Source of the DNA: Magallana angulata
Lineage: Eukaryota; Mollusca; Bivalvia; Ostreida; Ostreidae
Direction: 5' to 3'
DNA: 64,000 bases
Assembly: GCF_025612915.1 (NCBI RefSeq)
Contig: NC_069116.1
Coordinates: 49,646,590-49,710,589, forward strand
Positions 37,829-50,100 of this stretch are shown here, in pieces (positions within the stretch are counted from its first letter, which is position 1; each line of letters opens with the position of its first letter). The notes under the pieces are model-generated. The model searched no databases and had not been told where the DNA came from. It saw nothing but the letters and a program-made list of their open reading frames with translations. The position numbers were made by a program, and so were the translations under genes.

Positions 37829-39239
37829 GCGTTTTATTTTTATTACAGGGTAGCATAATCATCTAAACACCTGCTCTTTCTAAGTTCTGTAATTGAAACT
37901 GTTTTTATTGAGAGCTTCAAATTAAAATGAATTTAAATCGGAAAAATTCTCAATAAACCCATAAGGCTTGCCGTCCTAAAACATCATTTTCACTAGAAAT
38001 CTTTGCCCTTTTCTGTTGACATGCATGAAAAGCCAAAAAAAAAAAAATCATTTCTATGAAAGAATCTTACCCATATCTTCTAATACCGATTTACATTTAA
38101 ACAATTAAATCCAAGACAAAAGTACGCCGAACTCACCGGGAAAGCATTGTACGAACGATTAACTATATATTAAAAACTACAATACCAAAATGCAGGAAAA
38201 TCTCAACAAGAAATCGACATACAATTGAAATTTATGGTCCACACGAAAGTAATAAAATCATTTATTTGATATTAAGGACATTTTGTAAACGTCCCTTTTC
38301 AAAAACCGCAAGTGCATGGGTTTGAAATGCTCGTGTGGACATTATTTACCAATATATTTCTTAAAAATAAATAAGCGTATTAACTTGTTAAGTAACACAA
38401 TGTATTCGTTTTAAAACTCGACTTTACAAAAGATCATTTGGAGCATGGATACCTCCACCACTTTTCAACATTATTCTGAAAATCGGGCACAGACTTGCTT
38501 TTTTGTTTTGTAATTAATAATACACCGTACCGTATATGTCGGTCGAAAATGGGATTTTTTAAAATAGCTCACTATAGAGCTAGTTTAATAGGCATCATTT
38601 TTTTTTTTATATTTCTTCTTTAAATATTCATACTTTTTCTTTCAATACTACATGTACATGTATTTAAATCTGTTGACTGAAATGCGCAGTATTATAATTT
38701 ATTGGTTTTGTTCAGATTAAATGAGGATGTACAGTTAATCACAGCTGTAAGGAAGGAATATTCTACTTTGGTTTATTGAAAGAGTAAGGAAATTTTCAAA
38801 CAAACAAGCTGACAATATTAACAAATGAATGTATCATTAACATTTGATTGAATCATTTTAGTGTATACAGTGTTGATCCCCCCCCCCCCCCGTGTTTTCG
38901 CTTTGCCCACGGACAACGAGAGCGAATTCAAAAAGGGGGGTATATTTACTGTTTACTGTATTTTATTTAGGTATGGTCAAGATCATTATCGTTCTTTTCG
39001 ACATAGAATAGATCAAATAATTAAGACTCTGTATAGGGATATAAAGTGACAGAGACACAGATGTATTCATCTTAAAAAAAGAAAACAATAAAGTGCATAT
39101 AGAAAATTGCTTTCAAATTAATTATTTTGTAAAATTAACTGTTTCCTCCTAAAATATTCGGACTTTCCAGTGAAACTTAAATGATTGCTTCCGCTGAGGC
39201 AATGCATTTACACGTACATTGCCCTTTAAGCCAAATTTT

Positions 39240-39546
39240 CAGAAATTTTCCTATATTCTCCTAAACATTTGTGGGAAAATTGATGTCCATGATACCCTCT
39301 ACCAAAATTTTAAAATTCATGGACCCAGATTAAGGGGCTCAAGCCCTAGAATGAGGCCAATATGTGACCATGTATAAAATCTTAGAGCACCTTCTTCTTT
39401 ACTCCCATATATATTTGAGAAAAAAGTAAATGCACAATTCTGGTGTCCACGAAATCACCCACCTAAATTATTAAATTCATGGTCACTGGGCCAGGCCATT
39501 GGACAGAAGCTGAGACTTTTTATACAGGGGGATATGACCATATATC
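39240..39546. repeat. Two-unit interspersed repeat
   Basis: Two related units of about 150 bases share a form of TCCATGAT/CCACGAAAT-ACC-CC, AAATTATTAAATTCATGG, GGGCTCAAGCCCTAG/GGGCCAGGCCATT and GGCCAATATGTGACCATGT/ATATGACCATATAT. I recognise this layout as common in bivalve intergenic DNA. No coding content. Confidence 0.5.
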
Positions 39547-40086
39547 CATATATTTACATCTACCGAGTGTGATTCCCTCTATTTCTTACGGAAACTTATG
39601 GTTAATTCATAGCTCTATAGAAACAACCAGACTGACATCTACATAAACCGTTTATCGATTGGTCGAAATCTACAGTGGTTGAAACTGACAGGACTGAAAT
39701 CGGCACGCAATGTTTATCGATTGGTCGTTACCTATAGCGACCTAAGAAAAATCACGGACTGCACGTAATAATCATGATAACGTCAGACTCAAAGTCTCAG
39801 AGGAGACAATTTGACTGTTTCTTTTAGCTAACGTACTTGTGTACATTGACAGTAATTTAATGAATTATACTTACTTTTTATAATAAATTTATTAATTAGT
39901 CAAAGAATGATGTAAATATAAAAAATAAAATGTTCTCTTGGATGATTCATGTGGGTTATGAAGGTAACGATCATTGCAGAAAATATAACGTAACCCGCTA
40001 ACGCGGGTTATGTATTTTTTCATCGACATTTTTTTGTCGCCACATTCATATTCCGCATGGATCGCCAAAGAAAGCATTTTATTGTT
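39547..40086. mobile_element. Foldback element, copy 2 (right arm truncated)
   Basis: Matches the left arm and centre of the 18531-19470 element: TTTACATCTACCGAGTG, CGTTTATCGATTGGTCG, AGCTAACGTACTTGTGTACA, ATGATTCATGTGGGTTATGA and centre AACCCGCTAACGCGGGTTAT. The right arm stops at GAAAGCATTTTATTG, so about half of it is missing. Confidence 0.78.
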
Positions 40087-41034
40087 GAAATATTAAAAAT
40101 GAAATTTTCATTTGCTGTCTGTCATCCATTACAATTTAAACTCCATCTTGAAAAAAAACATGGTATATTGTCACTTAGCAATATTGAATTAAATATGTGT
40201 TCTATTTTAGAAAATCTATTTTTATCAGTATACAATGCATTGTACACTTATAGAAAAAAGCTGTATGCATTTTGTGTGCAAACAACTGTGAATGTTATTT
40301 AAGATTCCCTATTAAAGACCTGCTGGTCTCTAATTACCAAAAGAATATCTTTGCCGTTTACATATAAGAAATTGAAAGATCAAATTTTCAGACGGCATGC
40401 ATGTCCCTGTTTGAGACTCGTGTACAAAGTACGTACATGTATGAGTCTGAGATTATAAAAAGCAAAATGCCATACTGGTTAGCCACGTATGGCCAATGTA
40501 ACCGTTTCATACCTGAAATAATAGTAGTCTTAACATGTTGTCCAGACTCCGTTTGAAAGGTATGCAGTTTCTATGTTTCAACTGTAAAATAGTTTATTTA
40601 CAAATATATAGGAGGACAAACAGTATTTTTTCTGAAGTTACTCATGTTAAACTCCACTTTGTAGTTGTTCAAACGTTGTGTTTTATTAATAAAATGTGCA
40701 CTTAATGTTTGCTCCTGAAATGTCTGATACTCCAATCTTCATAAAGATTCTCAATGACGCAACTAGTTAATTGTTTTAAAAAAGTAGTACTGGGTATTAA
40801 CTAAAGGACGTTCGGCAAAGCATCTTGTTCCAAATTTGACTTTGGGCATTCGCGCATCATCCGAAATCATAATAAGTTAATCATTTAATCATAATAAGAA
40901 GGCGTGTAAGAAAATTAGGAAACGTAGATAACGCCAATGTCTACATATCTTGAGAAGCTTAGCTTTGCATTTTAAGTTAACAAAGTAATATACAAAGAGA
41001 GAAAGTTTTCTAAATTTTTATACAAGAAATCACT

Positions 41035-42588
41035 TTAAAACCATATTTTACCGTAATAAAATACAAAAGATTGGAAATCATAAAAAGCATTCAAAGGTAT
41101 CAAAAAATACTGCATCGTACGCCAGGATTCTTCATCAGGAAACAAGCATTTTTCTCCCTCCTTCAGAATGTACATTCCTTGAGAAGTTAGGAGGAAGGTT
41201 TGCAGTGTCCAGCGTCCCAGAAATGAACAGAACAGAATAACATGGATGGAGAGATTTAATGTCGATTCTCTAAACACGGACAGGGGGGTACGTTGAGCAA
41301 CAATGATGTACACAGTGTGATAATATGTCAAGACTAAGCCCAACACGTTCTTGATGAAAATTGTGACTGACCGATCAACGTGACAAACGAAGATTGAAGT
41401 GATTCCAAGAATGTTTAAAACTACATTACCCGCCATGCACAACATCAGAATCACGTCCCACGTGGAAAATGGTATTTTTTTAAGACAACTCAAATTTAAG
41501 TTTTGTATTCCAGCAAGGATGATGAGTATTAATATAGGCAGGCAAAGAATAACAAACACGTCCCAGACTACCTTTACGGGAACGATATCATCAAAGTACA
41601 CCCACCTCATTAAGATAGCCATCGTAAAAAACGGACTATTCATTAGGAATCCAACAAGAGAGGAAACGATACGGACTTTCCTCCGATACTTAATAAGTTG
41701 GTCTGCAGTGTTAGATCTTCCATCGCTGTTTATCGACACGTCTTCATTAACAACACATCGGTTTCTCATTTGTGTTGTGCTTTGAATGGAGGGCCACAAA
41801 CGAACGAGAAACATAGTCGATAACAAAAAGAACAAGGTGCTAACAGTGAGAAGAAAAGAACTAAGCCTTTGGGATATTTTGTGCGTCTCGGAATGCCAGT
41901 AGCAATTATCCCATGTTGATAAATTTTTAGCTAGCACGGAAGATGAAGCGTTTTGAAAAGCATAAATATAAAATATTTTTACTGTTATAAAATTGACCCA
42001 TATACAAGTGTTAACCAGAAACAGTCCTCCAATTAAGAAGTTGATGAATAACCCTCCTATTAAACGCTTATTCCTTAAATACGTAATGAAAATCATCTGG
42101 ACTAACATGAACATTATCTTCAAGAACGAAGATATTATTTTCGAAATCTCGCGAAAGCCTGAAGAAATGTTTACGCACTCAAATTCAATCGCCAAATTTA
42201 TCCCAGTACGGAAAAGTACCCCTATCCCAGAAAACCACAAAAATTTTATCTCTAGTTCGACACACTTGTCTTTCAACTGTCGTCGTACGACGTCATATGA
42301 ACGACCAAATACGATGCCAATCAGAAGAACAACCGTTGCAAGGGTTCCTGTGACCATCAATGACACCAAAAGTTCCCAAATAGAGTCGGTGTTTAAAAAG
42401 TCATCAGCAACAGGAGAAGACAAATATATAATGGTGATAAGTAAAATTGCGAAACCACAGGCAAATGAAACGGTTGATGACGTACTTCCGTCCGACGTTT
42501 CAGCATCAGTAAGATTTCCAAATCTTAGTGGCCCAAGCAACACAAAGTTGATGACGTATGATATTCTTCTCCTTATTTTATCTGTCAT
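41035..42588 (-). CDS. Otopetrin-like proton channel, array gene 2
   Basis: 517 residues in one exon. Twelve helices are expected at about 34-56, 62-88, 107-127, 136-158, 165-188, 232-256, 305-326, 334-358, 370-394, 402-424, 436-458 and 482-512, with the N-terminus inside. The start is well fixed: TTGTTTTAG, then CA, then ATG (42588), with a 5' UTR intron whose donor is probably at 42920/42921. Landmarks are DGSTSSTVSFACGFAIL, CVELEIKFLWFSGIGVL, INFLIGGLFLVNTCIW, CYWHSETHK and PLNAFYDFQSFVFYYGKIWF. Cysteines sit in EFECVN, DNCYWHSE, FVCHVD and EKCLFPD; sequons NAS and NLS lie in loop 5-6. Otopetrins form proton-selective channels of two six-helix halves; a function for this protein is inferred from family likeness only. 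Confidence 0.85.
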   Translation of the reverse strand: MTDKIRRRISYVINFVLLGPLRFGNLTDAETSDGSTSSTVSFACGFAILLITIIYLSSPVADDFLNTDSIWELLVSLMVTGTLATVVLLIGIVFGRSYDVVRRQLKDKCVELEIKFLWFSGIGVLFRTGINLAIEFECVNISSGFREISKIISSFLKIMFMLVQMIFITYLRNKRLIGGLFINFLIGGLFLVNTCIWVNFITVKIFYIYAFQNASSSVLAKNLSTWDNCYWHSETHKISQRLSSFLLTVSTLFFLLSTMFLVRLWPSIQSTTQMRNRCVVNEDVSINSDGRSNTADQLIKYRRKVRIVSSLVGFLMNSPFFTMAILMRWVYFDDIVPVKVVWDVFVILCLPILILIILAGIQNLNLSCLKKIPFSTWDVILMLCMAGNVVLNILGITSIFVCHVDRSVTIFIKNVLGLVLTYYHTVYIIVAQRTPLSVFRESTLNLSIHVILFCSFLGRWTLQTFLLTSQGMYILKEGEKCLFPDEESWRTMQYFLIPLNAFYDFQSFVFYYGKIWF

Positions 42589-43777
42589 TGCTAAAACAAG
42601 ACAAAACTTTAAATTTGTAGAGATTTGGATTTGTCTTGATTATGAGGATAAGATTTGCTATTATTGTTATATCTGCATTTTTAAGTGCGTAACAAAAATT
42701 GTGCATCTCTTATAGTACATGCAAAATAATTTGTTTTATGAAACGATGATCAGAAATATTCACTTTTTTTTCGTATTAAAAAATACAATGTTCAAACAAA
42801 AATGTAAAAACAAAATTGTTGCTGACAATTGTAACTGACTGTTAAGACAATGTAAACATTAGCATAGAATATATAAATTTCGTTAAAGATATTTTTGAAA
42901 TTTATTCACGTAATTCTCACCTGATAAAGAAACTGGCATACTTTCAATTAATTTTTTTTTTCACTCAACATATTGTGTTGGTACGCAATAACATTTCGAG
43001 TTGACTGATATTTTTTTCGGACCTTGCAGAGCGTTGAGAGAGGAGCATTATCTCGTTTAAATGGTAAATATCTAAAGCTAAAGTGACCCACCGAGTCCAC
43101 GTTTAATTCTCTTTAGGGTACCAAAGAAATCGTTGTATAGGGAAATAAAACTAAATTCAGGAAGAACAATTTATCTGAAATGATATTTTAAATTGTAGTC
43201 TGACCTATTCAAATTATTGAGACAATTTCAAATCCTTAAATTTAAGGAAACGTTGATACGTTTGAATAGCATTGATACAAATATGGGAATTTCCGGGCGA
43301 AGGTATTTTACATTAGATGTGCTTGATAAAGTGTTACGCGTAAATTTTACTGACAGTCCATGTTATTGTATTGGTATAAACATCAACCAAACATAAATAT
43401 AACGATCCCTTTGATTTCTGAAAACTGAATTCAAATGCATTATGTTATTTTAAAATGCCAACTTTAATTCAAGTAGCTATAATAAATAGATTTTATATCT
43501 TACATTTAGCTTCCATGCTAAAAAAAAAACAGCCAGCGGAATTTTAATTTTAGGTCAAAAGTGAATACACAATCTATTAATTAGAATACAAGATAAATAG
43601 TTTCCAGAACAATAATAATATGCGGGTTCACATTAAATTTGCACCCTTATTTTTATGATTGTACATGTAGGTGAGGAGATAAGCAGGTAGGGTGTGCATA
43701 CAATGTATGATTGCACACCTTCTCAATACTTAAAGTTGTAACTTTGCAAACATAGCTCTTTGAATTTCCTTGTCTTT

Positions 43778-43975
43778 TCACATACCACTACCGATATATT
43801 TACTCTCCAATCTCAGTAAGAAAGTCGTGAAGATATTCATGGACTCCGGACTGCATGGGGCTGCAGACGATTCCCATTGACAGTCTTTCAATACATCGAT
43901 GCGCAGTTTGACCAGTTTTATTACTTCTTCGAATTTTTCTAATTCCTGTCTAATTCCTTCCAAGAATTTAAATTA
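43778..43975 (-). CDS. Possible isolated exon, helical protein of unknown type
   Basis: The minus-strand frame reads KFLEGIRQELEKFEEVIKLV, then LRIDVLKDCQWESSA, then SMNIFTTFLLRLESKYIGSG. It is followed by a strong donor-like GTATGTG, at which the frame would leave after Gly (about 43784). The composition (charged amphipathic helix, then a hydrophobic segment) looks more like protein than the surrounding AT-rich DNA. I do not recognise the family. No clear acceptor or partner exon was found within 1 kb upstream, so it may be a relic or chance. Confidence 0.3.
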
Positions 43976-44010
43976 CCGCAAGCGCAATTGAAGTTTCATC
44001 CTAACTTAAT

Positions 44011-44330
44011 TAGTCAGCCCGCGGGCTGACTAAAAATGGCCGTTGCTTCTGGGTAACAATATATAACTGACAATTATATACATGTGATGATACGTTACGT
44101 ACTTTTTCAATATTTAATCTATAATTGATTAACCGATACAGAGATGGATATTGAAAAAAAAACCCGCGAAAAGCTTTCCTTAGCTATTCATACAGGTTAC
44201 GAAAGTAGCAATAGTTGCAGAAAGAATACAAACCTGCTGATGTGGGTTGCGTATTTTTTACGCAATGCTGTTAACCTTCATAGTTCATTAACGCATAAAA
44301 TAAAATGTATGTTTTAATGGTTGTTCGTAG
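44011..44330. mobile_element. Decayed foldback element remnant
   Basis: Starts with a perfect 22-base palindrome centred on GCCCGCGGGC. It then contains a centre region like the 18.9-kb and 39.9-kb foldbacks: CAGGTTACGAAAGTAGCAAT, TGCAGAAAGAATACAA, GTGGGTTGCGTATTTTTTAC and AACCTTCATAGTTCAT. Strongly diverged. Confidence 0.5.
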
Positions 44331-45592
44331 TTGTGAAATATGAGATTTTGAAAAAAATGATTTTATTGAAAGTGACATTTGCAATTTTGAAAATTTTACT
44401 TTGCAGACTAATTGATGATAGTTAACAAAAATACAGAATCATAATAAGCCAATAAATCGAACTCATGCCTCATATTTTCGACGCTGAGATTGTTGCAGGT
44501 TCGACGATATTCGTTGAATACCATTTTAAAAAGGCACACAGCTGTTCATTTAGCGCAGCACCTGAATTTAATTATACACTTGTCATAATACATTTTGAAT
44601 ATATCAAATGCATTGGATTCAAATGATAATCACGTGCATCATTTAACTTTATAGAATTCATTTAATCTCACGCCCAATCAGGAAAACTTGTGGAATTCCG
44701 TAATAGTTTTAAAGCGTTTTCATATTGACAACAGTCAAAACCATTACATATTTATGTTTTGCTATTTGCATCCGGGATACACTATAGAAAAAAATATTAC
44801 ACTTCAGATGTATCACCATAAATTCATATCATCAACAAAAAATAATACAGTAAGATCATGTATTTTTGTAAGAGAGGATATAATTTCAGGAGAAAACATG
44901 TTTCGGAAATCATAAAACTAATTAAATCAAATGTTGACTTGTTAATTCATGTAATTATAATTTGCAGTTGCATGCCCTCCATCTTCACATATTTCATAAA
45001 CGGCCATTGTATTTCTTTCAATGAATTGTTTTTAATACTTCACTGAGACCACAAGTGTCAAATTCATATACTTATATACTGTAATACGTGATGCACATCT
45101 ATTAGCCTAATCTTTTTTAACATCTTCATTGATAAAAAATATTTTTCACATGATTACTCAACACAAAGCCCGGTATCATGGGATTGGTGCGTGCTTTTTT
45201 TGCACTAAAAAGACATCTTTTTCTTAAAGTTAGTTATTTTTCGTCACAGCAAAGACTGCATGATAAATAAATCAACATAAACTAAAAATCTGACTTAAAA
45301 ATTTTTAATGTTAAAGTATTAGGTATACTCATTACCAGAGCTTTTTACCCGGTTACATCGCTAATATTCAATGATAATATAAATCTCAAAAATAAATAAA
45401 AATAGTTACATTTATGATCACAAAGTTAATTTCTTGATAAAATTAATTAAAATGATTTTTTTAAAAATCCGTCATGCTTGAAAAACCTGAACTTTTTATT
45501 TTACAACATAACATGTAAAAGGGGAAAAATTAAATATACCAAATTTGTTCTAAGGCGATTGTTCATACCGTAATTAAAAAACCCCAGCCATG

Positions 45593-47143
45593 TTACCATA
45601 TTTTACCGTAATAAAATACAAATGATTGAAAATCGTAAAATGCATTTAAAGGTATTAAAAAATATTGCACCATAAGCCAACATCTATGATCAGGAAATAA
45701 ACAGCCTTCACCTTCCTTTAAAATGTATTTACCATGAGAATTGAGAACGAACATGTCCAAAAACCAACGCCCCAGACCGGAACAAAATAGAATTACATGA
45801 ATGGAAAGATTTGAAATCGATTTACAAAACTCGGAGTGGGGTGTACGTTTAGCAACTATTATATACACAGTGTGATAATAAGTCGCGAATAAATTTAACA
45901 AGTTTTTGGTAAAAATTGTGACTGATCTATCTACATTACACAGGAAGATTGAAGTGATTCCGAGTGTGTTCATGATCACATTTCCCGACATACACATCAT
46001 CAGAATCACGTCCCATGTGGAAAAAGAGGTCTTTTCTAGACAATGCAAATTGAGGTTTTGAATTCCAACAAGAACGATAACTATCATTACAGCTAAGACA
46101 AGAATAACAAACAAATCCCAGTAAACTTTAATTGATTTTATATCATTACTGTACACGGTCGTCATTAAAATAGCCATTGTAAAAAACGGACTATTTATTA
46201 GAAATCCGACAAAGAAGGAAACGATTCGAACTGTCCTGCGATTTTGAATAACTCGGTCAGATGTATCAGGCTGCCCACTGACAATATTAATACCTGCGTT
46301 TATAATACAACTATTTCTCATATGTTGCCAGTTTCGAACTAAGGGCCAAAGTCTTATAAGGAACATTGATGATAACAAAAGAAACAGCATGCTGACATTG
46401 AGGAAAAAAGTGCTCAATATACGAGAGACTTTGTGCATCTTGGAATTATTGAAACATTCATCATATATCGATTGATTTGAAAGTGGTAGGAGAGATGTAC
46501 CGTTAGTATGAATATAGATATCACTTATTCTGAAAGTAACATAATTCGCCCATGTACTGGTATTTGCTAAAAACAAACCCCCGATTAAATAGTTAATAAA
46601 CAAGCCACCAAGTAGACGCGAGTTTCGTAAGTACGTAATGAAACACATTTGGATTAACATGAAAATTATCTTCATACACGACAATGTTATTTCTGAAATC
46701 TCTCTAAAGCCTACAGACACAACTACGCACTCACACTGAATAGCCAAAGTAATAACAGCACGAAAAAGAACCCCTAAACCAGAAAACCACAAAAATTTGA
46801 TCTCTAGTTCGACACATCGGTCTTTCAACTGTTGTCGACGAATGACGTCATATGACTGACAAAATACGATTAAGGTCAGAAGAAGACCTGTAGCAACTGT
46901 CCCTGACACCAATATGAAGACTAACAATCCCCATAACGAGTTACTTGTAAAATTTTCCATCGTAAATTGAACAGTGAAATAAACAATGGTGATAAGTAAG
47001 ATAGCGAAACCACAGGCGAAGGAGACAGTCGATGACGTACTTCCGTCCGAAATTCCGTCATTAGTGGGATTTCCGAAACTGAGAGGTCTCAGCAACACAA
47101 AGTTAATGATGTATGAGATTATCCTCTTTATTTCATCTTTCAT
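45593..47143 (-). CDS. Otopetrin-like proton channel, array gene 3
   Basis: 516 residues from the ATG at 47143, chosen because an acceptor TTGTTTTCAG ends two bases before it. The frame runs 18 codons farther upstream, but that part would be intron. The likely 5' UTR donor is at 47373/47374 (CCTT then GTGAGTTCG), the same motif as gene 1. Twelve helices follow the pattern of genes 1, 2 and 5. Landmarks are MKDEIKRIISYIINFVLLRP, DGSTSSTVSFACGF, CVELEIKFLWFSGLGVL, INYLIGGLFLANTSTW and PLNAFYDFQSFVFYYGKIW. Cysteines lie in QCECVVV, DECFNNSK, IFLCNVD and GEGCLFPD. The histidine found after the loop 5-6 cysteine in genes 1, 2, 4 and 5 is Asn here. Sequons are NGT and NQS. Family call by likeness. 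Confidence 0.84.
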   Translation of the reverse strand: MKDEIKRIISYIINFVLLRPLSFGNPTNDGISDGSTSSTVSFACGFAILLITIVYFTVQFTMENFTSNSLWGLLVFILVSGTVATGLLLTLIVFCQSYDVIRRQQLKDRCVELEIKFLWFSGLGVLFRAVITLAIQCECVVVSVGFREISEITLSCMKIIFMLIQMCFITYLRNSRLLGGLFINYLIGGLFLANTSTWANYVTFRISDIYIHTNGTSLLPLSNQSIYDECFNNSKMHKVSRILSTFFLNVSMLFLLLSSMFLIRLWPLVRNWQHMRNSCIINAGINIVSGQPDTSDRVIQNRRTVRIVSFFVGFLINSPFFTMAILMTTVYSNDIKSIKVYWDLFVILVLAVMIVIVLVGIQNLNLHCLEKTSFSTWDVILMMCMSGNVIMNTLGITSIFLCNVDRSVTIFTKNLLNLFATYYHTVYIIVAKRTPHSEFCKSISNLSIHVILFCSGLGRWFLDMFVLNSHGKYILKEGEGCLFPDHRCWLMVQYFLIPLNAFYDFQSFVFYYGKIW

Positions 47144-50100
47144 AGCTGAAAACAAATAGTGCGTATGCTGAATCTTGAATATTTTAAAACAATTCACATC
47201 TTATCTACACTACGCACTTATAATATTAAATCGTCGTAAATAAATCATTTAATCTCTAAAATTTGATTTATTTTCTTGAGCGATTACAACAAGAAAACAC
47301 ATATTCATGTAACGAAAATACCTTACCTTTTTGTATTAGCTTACAATGAGTTCCAATATATCCACGAACTCACAAGGAAATCGAAGAAAGACCATTAAAC
47401 TGAAAAAAGACCAAGTTTCAATACCAATAACTGGAATCAAATCCCTGTAGAACAATATCTATATTGTTAGATCTCTTTAAATAGTTGATTTTGATTAAAC
47501 TTAACTTCATTAAAAAACGGTATTAGCAAAATTGTTTAGATAAAATAGCTCTGGGCATTACTTAGATTAAGTATTCTTGAAAATAGTTTACGAGACAACA
47601 CAAAATACATGATGCATGCTATTTTACGCTTTATTTCATCATTATTTGTTAAATAAAAACAAAATTTACCGTTCACAATTGAAAAACTTTACCTGCATTT
47701 GGAGGATTCTTTGGAAAATACTATTTGATTTTCAATGGTGAAAAACTTCATATTTACCATGGAGGTAACTATTCAAGATTAGATAAAAACATAACATTAT
47801 TAAAGTTATTTTTCTCCGTCAGAAATATCAACAATTTGAATGAATGAATACCGACTAAATTGATAGAAAATCATACTTTTATTTTGTCACCCTCTATTTG
47901 CATGAATTCTAGAAGACTGGTAAATTTTTTAAAACAAAAACGTACCTTTTGATCAGACTGGTTCTTCTTTACATTGAATCAATGAAATGACATTTAAAAT
48001 GGAAAATGAGAAAACTAAGTACAGAGGGAAATTGTTAACAGACTATAAATCATATCATTAATAGGTGTAGAGAACACTCAAACACTCGGACTTAAACTTA
48101 TTTGAAACGTTTAATTAAAAAAAATCATGACTCTAAGTTATAAATATGTTCTTATATTTTGTCCACTTATGTCAAAAAGTGTCGTTGTAGTTCAGAGTTT
48201 ATTAATCTTATATTTATAATCTCTGTATATCAGTTTGATTCAATTGAATACATGTTTTCAGGGTTTTTAAAAATCTGTTTTCTAATATATTTACAGTTTC
48301 TGGCATATTTTAAAATATACATTAAAGGAGAGATAATCAGCAACTGTTACAACGCGTGTTTTAATTGGAGGTGAATTGATTGTTATTTTGTACATACGTA
48401 CACGGTCAAACCTTTATGGCCCCTGTTTGTCTTATATACATGCAATTTAAGAAACGTCATACTGGCTATGGACCAAACGCTATAGATAAACAAAACAGTT
48501 TTTTCTTCTTGAAGTTTCTAATTGAGAATAGTTTTGCCTTATATTATATGAGGTTACTTCCTAAGCTTTTTTTTCTTTAAAATTATTTATAGAAACCTGT
48601 TAGGGTGGTGCTCAGTTTGACACACATGAGCTCAATATTACCAAGTATAACATAAGTCAAATTTAGAGTAAAGAAAGATCATGTATTTACTGAATGAATA
48701 ACAAAGCAAATTATGCAACACGATGTAATGTTTACTAACTAAATAAAAGCATCATATGTGAGTGAACAGTTTCACGGAAACATTTTTGTTCAATTTACAG
48801 AAGAGTTTGTTACATGTTATGCATGTATTACAAAGTTATAATCAGAAACATTTGTCAAAGACGGGGCAATATGCATAACATTTATACGCAAGAACCCCAT
48901 ATGGCCTAAACAATAACAACAAAAATGCATACATAGCTATCAGTTTCTAAAAAGTTTATGTAGATAAAAACTGTTATTACAGTGTATTTTTGTATTTTTT
49001 GATTTATGCTTATATATCCTTGGAGGCCACATATGTTTCTTTATTCATAGCTGTCGACATAGTAATTAAATCAGAAAATAAACTGACGGTATTCCCGATA
49101 ATTGGGCTTAGCCATTAACTAATAATGATACGGAACCAATACAAAAATGTAGTGATTTTAGATTTTCACGTCATTAATTAACATTAAAGCACTTTCCGTT
49201 TTTTAAGAGTTCTGGAGTGGCAAGTTTTTAAAATTACCACATCGTGTATGCTCGCACTTATAGAATATCGGTTTTTGTGATTGAATTGAATTTGACTGAA
49301 GAGAGATTGATACATCAAAGCTTTGATTTGACGCTTGCTGTTAAGCATACATGTATTCCTGGGCTGGACCAGTTCATATAAAGGTATTTTTTCCCTCGGG
49401 AGGCGTGAAAAATGAAAGAAATTTTGTTATAATTTTGATAAATTTTGCCTTTTAGAACGTTATTCTGTGAACAGAGTTTCTGTGGCCTTTTGCGAAGATG
49501 ATTCAATTAAAGTGGCAGATCTTTTATCTATCAGAAAAAAGTTAAGATCAGATAATCATATATTTCTGCAATGATCATCTAAAACTATGACACGCATTCT
49601 CCGCCCTATTAAATGGACAATCTCGAATGATGGTGTGAGGTAAAAATAAAAAAATAAAATTGGTGGGATTTTACGTACACTGTATAAAATTAATACTTGT
49701 TTCGAGATTGTCTTGATTTTTTTCCTAATAACATACATGTAAGTTCACTAAACATATTTTTCCAGTAACTGAATAATGTGATAATGTTTTTTGAAGTGAT
49801 TCTGGATACTTGACTTGTTTTGTATTGGTTGGTGATATTTTTACGCATAATCCTAGATAAATACTGAATACTTATTAACATGTATTACTTAATAATTATC
49901 ATTACATTTAAGTTTTCAAATGTAAATGGGAAATAGTAAATAAAAGTTTTTAAGGATATATTATAAAATAATTTAAGTTTAATTTAATGTATTCTTTCTA
50001 TTATAGTTAATTAATAAATGTTCGACTATAATGTCTCTTATATCTACTTAATGAATAAACTCGACGAAAACATAATGTATAAACAATATTAAAGAGCTTA

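Larger units (their letters stand above)
37829..41034. other. Spacer between array genes 1 and 2
   Basis: Contains the likely 5' UTR exon of gene 1 (donor at 38136/38137), C and G runs around 38878-38940, a two-unit interspersed repeat (39240-39546), a foldback copy (39547-40086) and AT-rich DNA. No other gene is seen. Confidence 0.6.
42589..45592. other. Spacer between array genes 2 and 3
   Basis: Includes the likely first exon of gene 2, an isolated possible exon (43778-43975) and a foldback remnant (44011-44330). The rest is AT-rich with no supported gene. Confidence 0.6.

Noticed and set aside
37305-37853. Plus-strand open frame of 182 codons
   Set aside because: Lies antisense to otopetrin-like gene 1. 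Similar antisense frames occur over genes 2 and 5 (41993-42715, 57869-58381) and follow from the codon content of the real genes.
41993-42715. Plus-strand open frame of 240 codons
   Set aside because: Antisense to gene 2, with no protein-like features of its own; the sense frame has conserved helices and paralogs.
48159-48580. Two small plus-strand frames in the gene 3-4 spacer
   Set aside because: AT-rich composition, no splice context, no family likeness.
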